In this document: positions 57,175 through 60,613 of the stretch, piece after piece
Position numbering within the stretch: position 1 is the first letter of the stretch
How the letters are laid out: the number at the start of each line of letters is the position of its first letter
NCBI GenBank assembly: GCA_045537065.1
Contig: JAZSOT010000027.1
Span: 1 to 60,613 of the forward strand
DNA length: 60,613 nt
From: RGIG8709 sp045537065
Lineage (GTDB): Bacteria; Bacillota; Clostridia; Monoglobales; Monoglobaceae
Direction of reading: 5' to 3'
Position numbers and translations under genes: made by a program
Notes under the pieces: model-generated
Told to the model about the DNA's origin: nothing
Seen by the model: the letters and a program-made list of their open reading frames with translations, nothing else
Database searches by the model: none

Positions 57175-58461
57175 ATGGAAAAATATGTAATCTTAGGCGG
57201 TGCAAAGCTTGAGGGCGAAGTGGAAATAAGCGGTGCGAAAAATTCTGCCGTAGCACTCATTGTTGCCGCTATAATGGTTAAGGGAAAATGCATAATTGAA
57301 AATGTACCAAAGGTATCAGACACCTATGTTTTAGTTGATATAATAAATCAGCTTGGAGGATATGCTAAACTTTCGGATGATGGCGTTTTAGAGACTGACT
57401 GCACAGAGCTAAAAAGCTTTGAAGCACCATATGAAATGGTGGGCAAAATAAGAGCAAGCTCCTATCTTATGGGGGCACTTCTCGGAAGATTTCATCATGC
57501 AAAAGTGGCACCTCCGGGGGGCTGTGATTTCGGAGTCCGTCCTATCGACCTTCACTTAAAAGGCTTTGAGGCTCTTGGGGCAACCTATGAGGCAAAATAC
57601 GGGCTTGTGGACATTGAGGCGGAAAGGCTGGTTGGTGCATCGGTTTATATGGACCAGGTTTCCGTTGGTGCAACCATAAATGTTATGCTTGCAGCTTCTC
57701 TTGCGGAGGGAACAACCATTATTGAAAATGCCGCAAAGGAGCCTCATATTGTTGACGTTGCAAACTTCTTAAACAGTATGGGTGCAAATGTTAAGGGTGC
57801 AGGAACAGATGTTATAAAAATAAAGGGTGTTGAAGAGCTTCACGGGGGATGCTATTCTGTTATTCCCGACCAGATAGAGGCAGGAACCTTTATGATAGCC
57901 GCCGCCGCAACAGACGGGGATGTTTATATAAAAAACGTTATTCCAAAGCACCTTGAATCCATTTCTGCAAAGCTTGAGGAAATGGGAGTTTTAGTTGAAG
58001 AATTTGATGATGTTGTCCGTGTTAAGGGATGCGGAAAATTAAAGAGAATAAATGTTAAAACAATGCCATATCCAGGTTTTCCAACCGACCTCCAGCCGCA
58101 GATGTTAACTCTTATAACACAGGCAGAGGGAACAAGCATAGTAACTGAAAATGTTTGGGACAACCGTTATAAATATGTTGACGAGCTTGTGAGAATGGGA
58201 GCAAATGTCAGTGTTGACGGACGAATTGCCGTTGTGGAAGGCCCCGCAAAGCTAACGGGTGCACCTGTTTCTTCAACAGACCTTCGTGCAGGAGCGGCAA
58301 TGGTTATTGCAGGTCTTATGGCAGACGGTGTAACCGAGGTTTATAACCTAAAGTATATTGACAGAGGCTATGAGAATTTTGAAAAGAAATTAAGAGGTCT
58401 TGGGGCACAGATAACCCGCCGTGATATAAAAGACAAAGATGAAGAGGAAGTTATTGCATAA
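57175..58461 (+). CDS. murA: UDP-N-acetylglucosamine 1-carboxyvinyltransferase
   Basis: This 428-residue enzyme transfers enolpyruvate from PEP to UDP-GlcNAc, the first committed step of peptidoglycan synthesis. Lys22 (GAKNSA) and catalytic Cys117 (APPGGCDFGVRPIDLHLKGFEALG) are present, so it should be fosfomycin-sensitive. The ATG at 57175 has AGGTG before it; an earlier in-frame TTG (57127) is less likely. Its own promoter overlaps the end of yigZ, and a strong terminator follows. Confidence 0.96.
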   Translation: MEKYVILGGAKLEGEVEISGAKNSAVALIVAAIMVKGKCIIENVPKVSDTYVLVDIINQLGGYAKLSDDGVLETDCTELKSFEAPYEMVGKIRASSYLMGALLGRFHHAKVAPPGGCDFGVRPIDLHLKGFEALGATYEAKYGLVDIEAERLVGASVYMDQVSVGATINVMLAASLAEGTTIIENAAKEPHIVDVANFLNSMGANVKGAGTDVIKIKGVEELHGGCYSVIPDQIEAGTFMIAAAATDGDVYIKNVIPKHLESISAKLEEMGVLVEEFDDVVRVKGCGKLKRINVKTMPYPGFPTDLQPQMLTLITQAEGTSIVTENVWDNRYKYVDELVRMGANVSVDGRIAVVEGPAKLTGAPVSSTDLRAGAAMVIAGLMADGVTEVYNLKYIDRGYENFEKKLRGLGAQITRRDIKDKDEEEVIA

Positions 58462-58467
58462 ATGATG

Positions 58468-58494
58468 CAGGGGCAAGATAAGCCCCTGTTTTTT
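58468..58494 (+). terminator. Terminator of murA
   Basis: CAGGGGC-aagataa-GCCCCTG followed by T6. Confidence 0.92.
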
Positions 58495-58612
58495 GTAGGG
58501 GGCGGCGTCCTCGACGTCCCGCCTGTCGATATGCAATCTTTGATTGCTCGATATGTGCTTTGCACTCGATATTTTTGCAGAACAAAATCGATATGTTGCC
58601 TTGCGGCAACGA
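58494..58612. repeat. Composite: TGTAGGGG hairpin (copy 4) joined to a CGATATG array (copy 4)
   Basis: 58494-58524 is TGTAGGGGGCGGCGTCC-tc-GACGTCCCGCC-type. From 58525 come CGATATG units with stems GCAATC-ttt-GATTGC, GTGC-ttt-GCAC and GTTGCC-ttgc-GGCAAC. Two repeat families are fused head to tail between murA and topB. Confidence 0.75.
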
Positions 58613-58625
58613 GAAAGGGGAAAAG

Positions 58626-60613
58626 ATGAAACTTATAATCGCAGAAAAGCCAAGTCTTGCCAGAAATATTGCAGAGTCTATCGGCAATATGAAAAAAGGC
58701 TCAGGCTATCTTTCAAATGATGAATATATAGTGACGTGGGCATTCGGGCATCTCTTTTCCCTTTGCGATATTGAGGATTACGGGGATAAAAGAGAGAAAA
58801 ATCCAAGGTGGACTATGGAAAATATTCCCTGCTTCCCCGAAAGCTTTAAATTCACATTGAAAAACAACAAGGGATTAGTTGATGAGGGCGTTCGCCGTCA
58901 GTTTGAAACTATAAAAACTCTTCTTAACAGAAGTGATGTTGACACTGTCATAAATGCAGGGGATGCTGACCGTGAGGGAGAAATTATTGTCCGTCTCTGC
59001 ATTGAAAAAGGTCTTGAAAGTGAGAAGAAAAAGGCAAGGCTCTGGCTTCCCGACCAGACAAAGGAGACTATTTTAGAGGGACTTTCAGAAATGAAAGACG
59101 GGGCAGAATACGAAAACCTTGCAAACGAAGGCTTTGCAAGAACATATATTGACTGGCTTTATGGGGTGAACCTGACACGTTTTGCCACGCTTAAATCAGG
59201 CACGCTTCTTCGTGTGGGAAGAGTTATTGTGCCAATAGTAAAGGCGATTTATGATCGCGATATGGCTATCAGGAATTTTAAGCCTGAAAAATATTATGCC
59301 ATAGTGAGCAAAGAAAAAACAAACGGAGAAGAAATCGAGCTTGCCTCAAAAACAAAATTTAAAGGGAATGAATTATATAAAGCACAGAAATTCTGCGAAG
59401 ATTTAAACGGAAAAAAAGCTGTGGTTTCGGACAAGAAAACAAAAAAAGAAACCGTCTCCCCGGGAAAGCTTTATTCTCTTTCAAAGCTCCAGAATGTGCT
59501 TGGAAAAAAATATAAAATGTCTATGGCGGAAAGTCTTGAAATCGTTCAGGGGCTTTATGAAAAGGGATTTGTGACCTATCCCAGAACAAACTCTGAATAT
59601 CTTGCCACAAAGGAAAAGGAAAAGGCGAAAAAGATAATCGAAAATGTTAAAAAGCTGGGGTATAACATAGAATTTAAGTCAGGAAAAAACATTTTTGACG
59701 ATTCAAAAATCGAGTCTCACTCAGCGCTCACCCCAACTTATAAAATTCCCGATAAGGATAAGCTTTCGGAAAGAGAATACATAGTTTATTCAACCATAAT
59801 GCGAAGATTTGCGGCAGTTTTCTGCTCAGAAGACTGTGTTGCGGAAAAAACTGAAATAAAGGTGAATATTGACGGGGTTGAGGAGTTTTCCTTAAAAGGC
59901 ACTGTTATCGTGCAAAAGGGCTGGACGAAATATGATGACTATAATAAAAAGGATAAAATTCTGCCAAATCTCAGTGTGGGTGATGAAATAAACATTCGAT
60001 TTGCTCCAACCGAAAAGGAAACCACACCGCCTAAGCATTACACAATTGAGACACTTAATAATTATCTGAAAAACCCATTCCGTGAGGAAAAGGCACAGGC
60101 AAAGCAAAATGAGGAAGAGGGGCAGGTAAGCGACGAAGAAGATTATAAGGCAATGTTTGAGGGGCTTGAGCTTGGCACAGAAGCAACCAGAACGGGCATA
60201 ATTGATAATGCAAGAAAGACAGGGTATATCGCCCTTAAAAAGGATGTTTATACCATTTTGCCCGCAGGGGAAAACTTAATAGAAAACCTAAAGGGTATGA
60301 ATATTATAATGGATAAATATAAAACCGCTCAGGTAGGCAAGGCGCTAAAGAAAATTTTCCGAGGGGAAATCTCGGTGGCAGACGGTGTGGAAATTGCAAA
60401 AGGCGAAATAAGAGAGGTTTTTAATCAGCCGAAAAAAGCACCTGATGAAGACACGGACATAGGCTTTATGGGAAGCAAAGTTGGCACTTGTCCCCTTTGC
60501 GGAAATGAAATAGTAAGAACCACCTTCGGTTATGGTTGCAAAGGCTATAAAGAAGGCTGTAAATTCTCGGTGAATTTCAGAATTTGCGGACGGATAATTT
60601 CATTTGAAAATGT
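58626..60613 (+). CDS. topB: DNA topoisomerase III, cut by right window edge
   Basis: The frame from ATG 58626 is open to the window end (662 codons). This type IA topoisomerase has TOPRIM motifs MKLIIAEKPSLARNIAESIG and NAGDADREGEIIVR, the domain GRVIVPIVKAIYDRD, active-site Tyr in GFVTYPRTNSEYL (about residue 320), and TEATRTGIIDNARKTGYI. A zinc-ribbon-like CPLCGNEIVRTTFGYGCKGY lies near the visible end. It relaxes and decatenates single-stranded-linked DNA. AAAGGGG lies upstream. Confidence 0.92.
   Translation, partial: MKLIIAEKPSLARNIAESIGNMKKGSGYLSNDEYIVTWAFGHLFSLCDIEDYGDKREKNPRWTMENIPCFPESFKFTLKNNKGLVDEGVRRQFETIKTLLNRSDVDTVINAGDADREGEIIVRLCIEKGLESEKKKARLWLPDQTKETILEGLSEMKDGAEYENLANEGFARTYIDWLYGVNLTRFATLKSGTLLRVGRVIVPIVKAIYDRDMAIRNFKPEKYYAIVSKEKTNGEEIELASKTKFKGNELYKAQKFCEDLNGKKAVVSDKKTKKETVSPGKLYSLSKLQNVLGKKYKMSMAESLEIVQGLYEKGFVTYPRTNSEYLATKEKEKAKKIIENVKKLGYNIEFKSGKNIFDDSKIESHSALTPTYKIPDKDKLSEREYIVYSTIMRRFAAVFCSEDCVAEKTEIKVNIDGVEEFSLKGTVIVQKGWTKYDDYNKKDKILPNLSVGDEINIRFAPTEKETTPPKHYTIETLNNYLKNPFREEKAQAKQNEEEGQVSDEEDYKAMFEGLELGTEATRTGIIDNARKTGYIALKKDVYTILPAGENLIENLKGMNIIMDKYKTAQVGKALKKIFRGEISVADGVEIAKGEIREVFNQPKKAPDEDTDIGFMGSKVGTCPLCGNEIVRTTFGYGCKGYKEGCKFSVNFRICGRIISFEN

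Overview
Organism and setting. The window is AT-rich, with mostly AGGAGG-type ribosome binding sites and TTGACA/TATAAT promoters. It has the gene content of a spore-forming member of the Clostridia: SigH, SpoIID-type proteins, an [FeFe]-hydrogenase maturase, Pta-AckA, WalR-RlmH and ParAB with canonical parS. It is chromosomal and spans the replication-origin neighbourhood. DnaA-box-like 9-mers beside an AT-rich stretch lie just upstream of dnaN-recF-remB-gyrB-thyA-folA, and two perfect parS sites lie about 12 kb away. dnaA is not next to dnaN.

Layout. 1-1150: an edge-truncated zinc-ribbon transposase with a helically phased 21-22 bp repeat array upstream; a probable type I toxin-antitoxin locus (22-residue hydrophobic peptide and convergent antisense RNA); and a palindromic MITE-like repeat. 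1152-6340 (mostly minus): DUF1858 protein, membrane protein, tRNA-Gly, 5-formyl-THF cyclo-ligase, sigH, ackA, pta. 6515-15139 (plus): tmcAL, SNF2/SWIM helicase, DUF6472 protein, gyrA, sugar ABC ATPase. 15198-18712 (minus): secreted beta-helix protein, mntP, rsmG, ferredoxin. 18766-24920: origin region and the dnaN-to-folA cluster. 24957-33140 (minus): CDF transporter, a SpoIID/peptidoglycan-binding operon, a coiled-coil membrane protein, parB-parA-parS, hydF and an S24-type repressor.

33344-45812 is a compact podovirus-like capsid locus: repressor-controlled promoter, replication-type protein, terminase, portal, Prp protease, scaffold, capsid, lysis genes and tail-hub-like proteins. No integrase is visible. 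It is followed by a beta-propeller-like membrane protein, a DUF559 nuclease inside 50-bp inverted repeats, and a Phd-Doc toxin-antitoxin pair. 48384-51014 (minus): rlmH, walR and an M23 peptidase preceded by a WalR box. 51275-60613 (plus): SpoIID protein, DUF4143 ATPase, queA, tgt, yigZ, murA and the 5' part of a topoisomerase III gene.

How it fits together. The core genes cover origin firing, chromosome partition, DNA topology and wall synthesis. Several small palindromic repeat families are scattered through it, and one copy has landed inside the phage morphogenesis operon. The less ordinary content is the small-peptide toxin locus, the phased array, the integrase-less capsid locus with its own Prp and a Prp-type motif on its capsid protein, the parS site that also looks like an intrinsic terminator, and the nuclease-in-inverted-repeats cassette.
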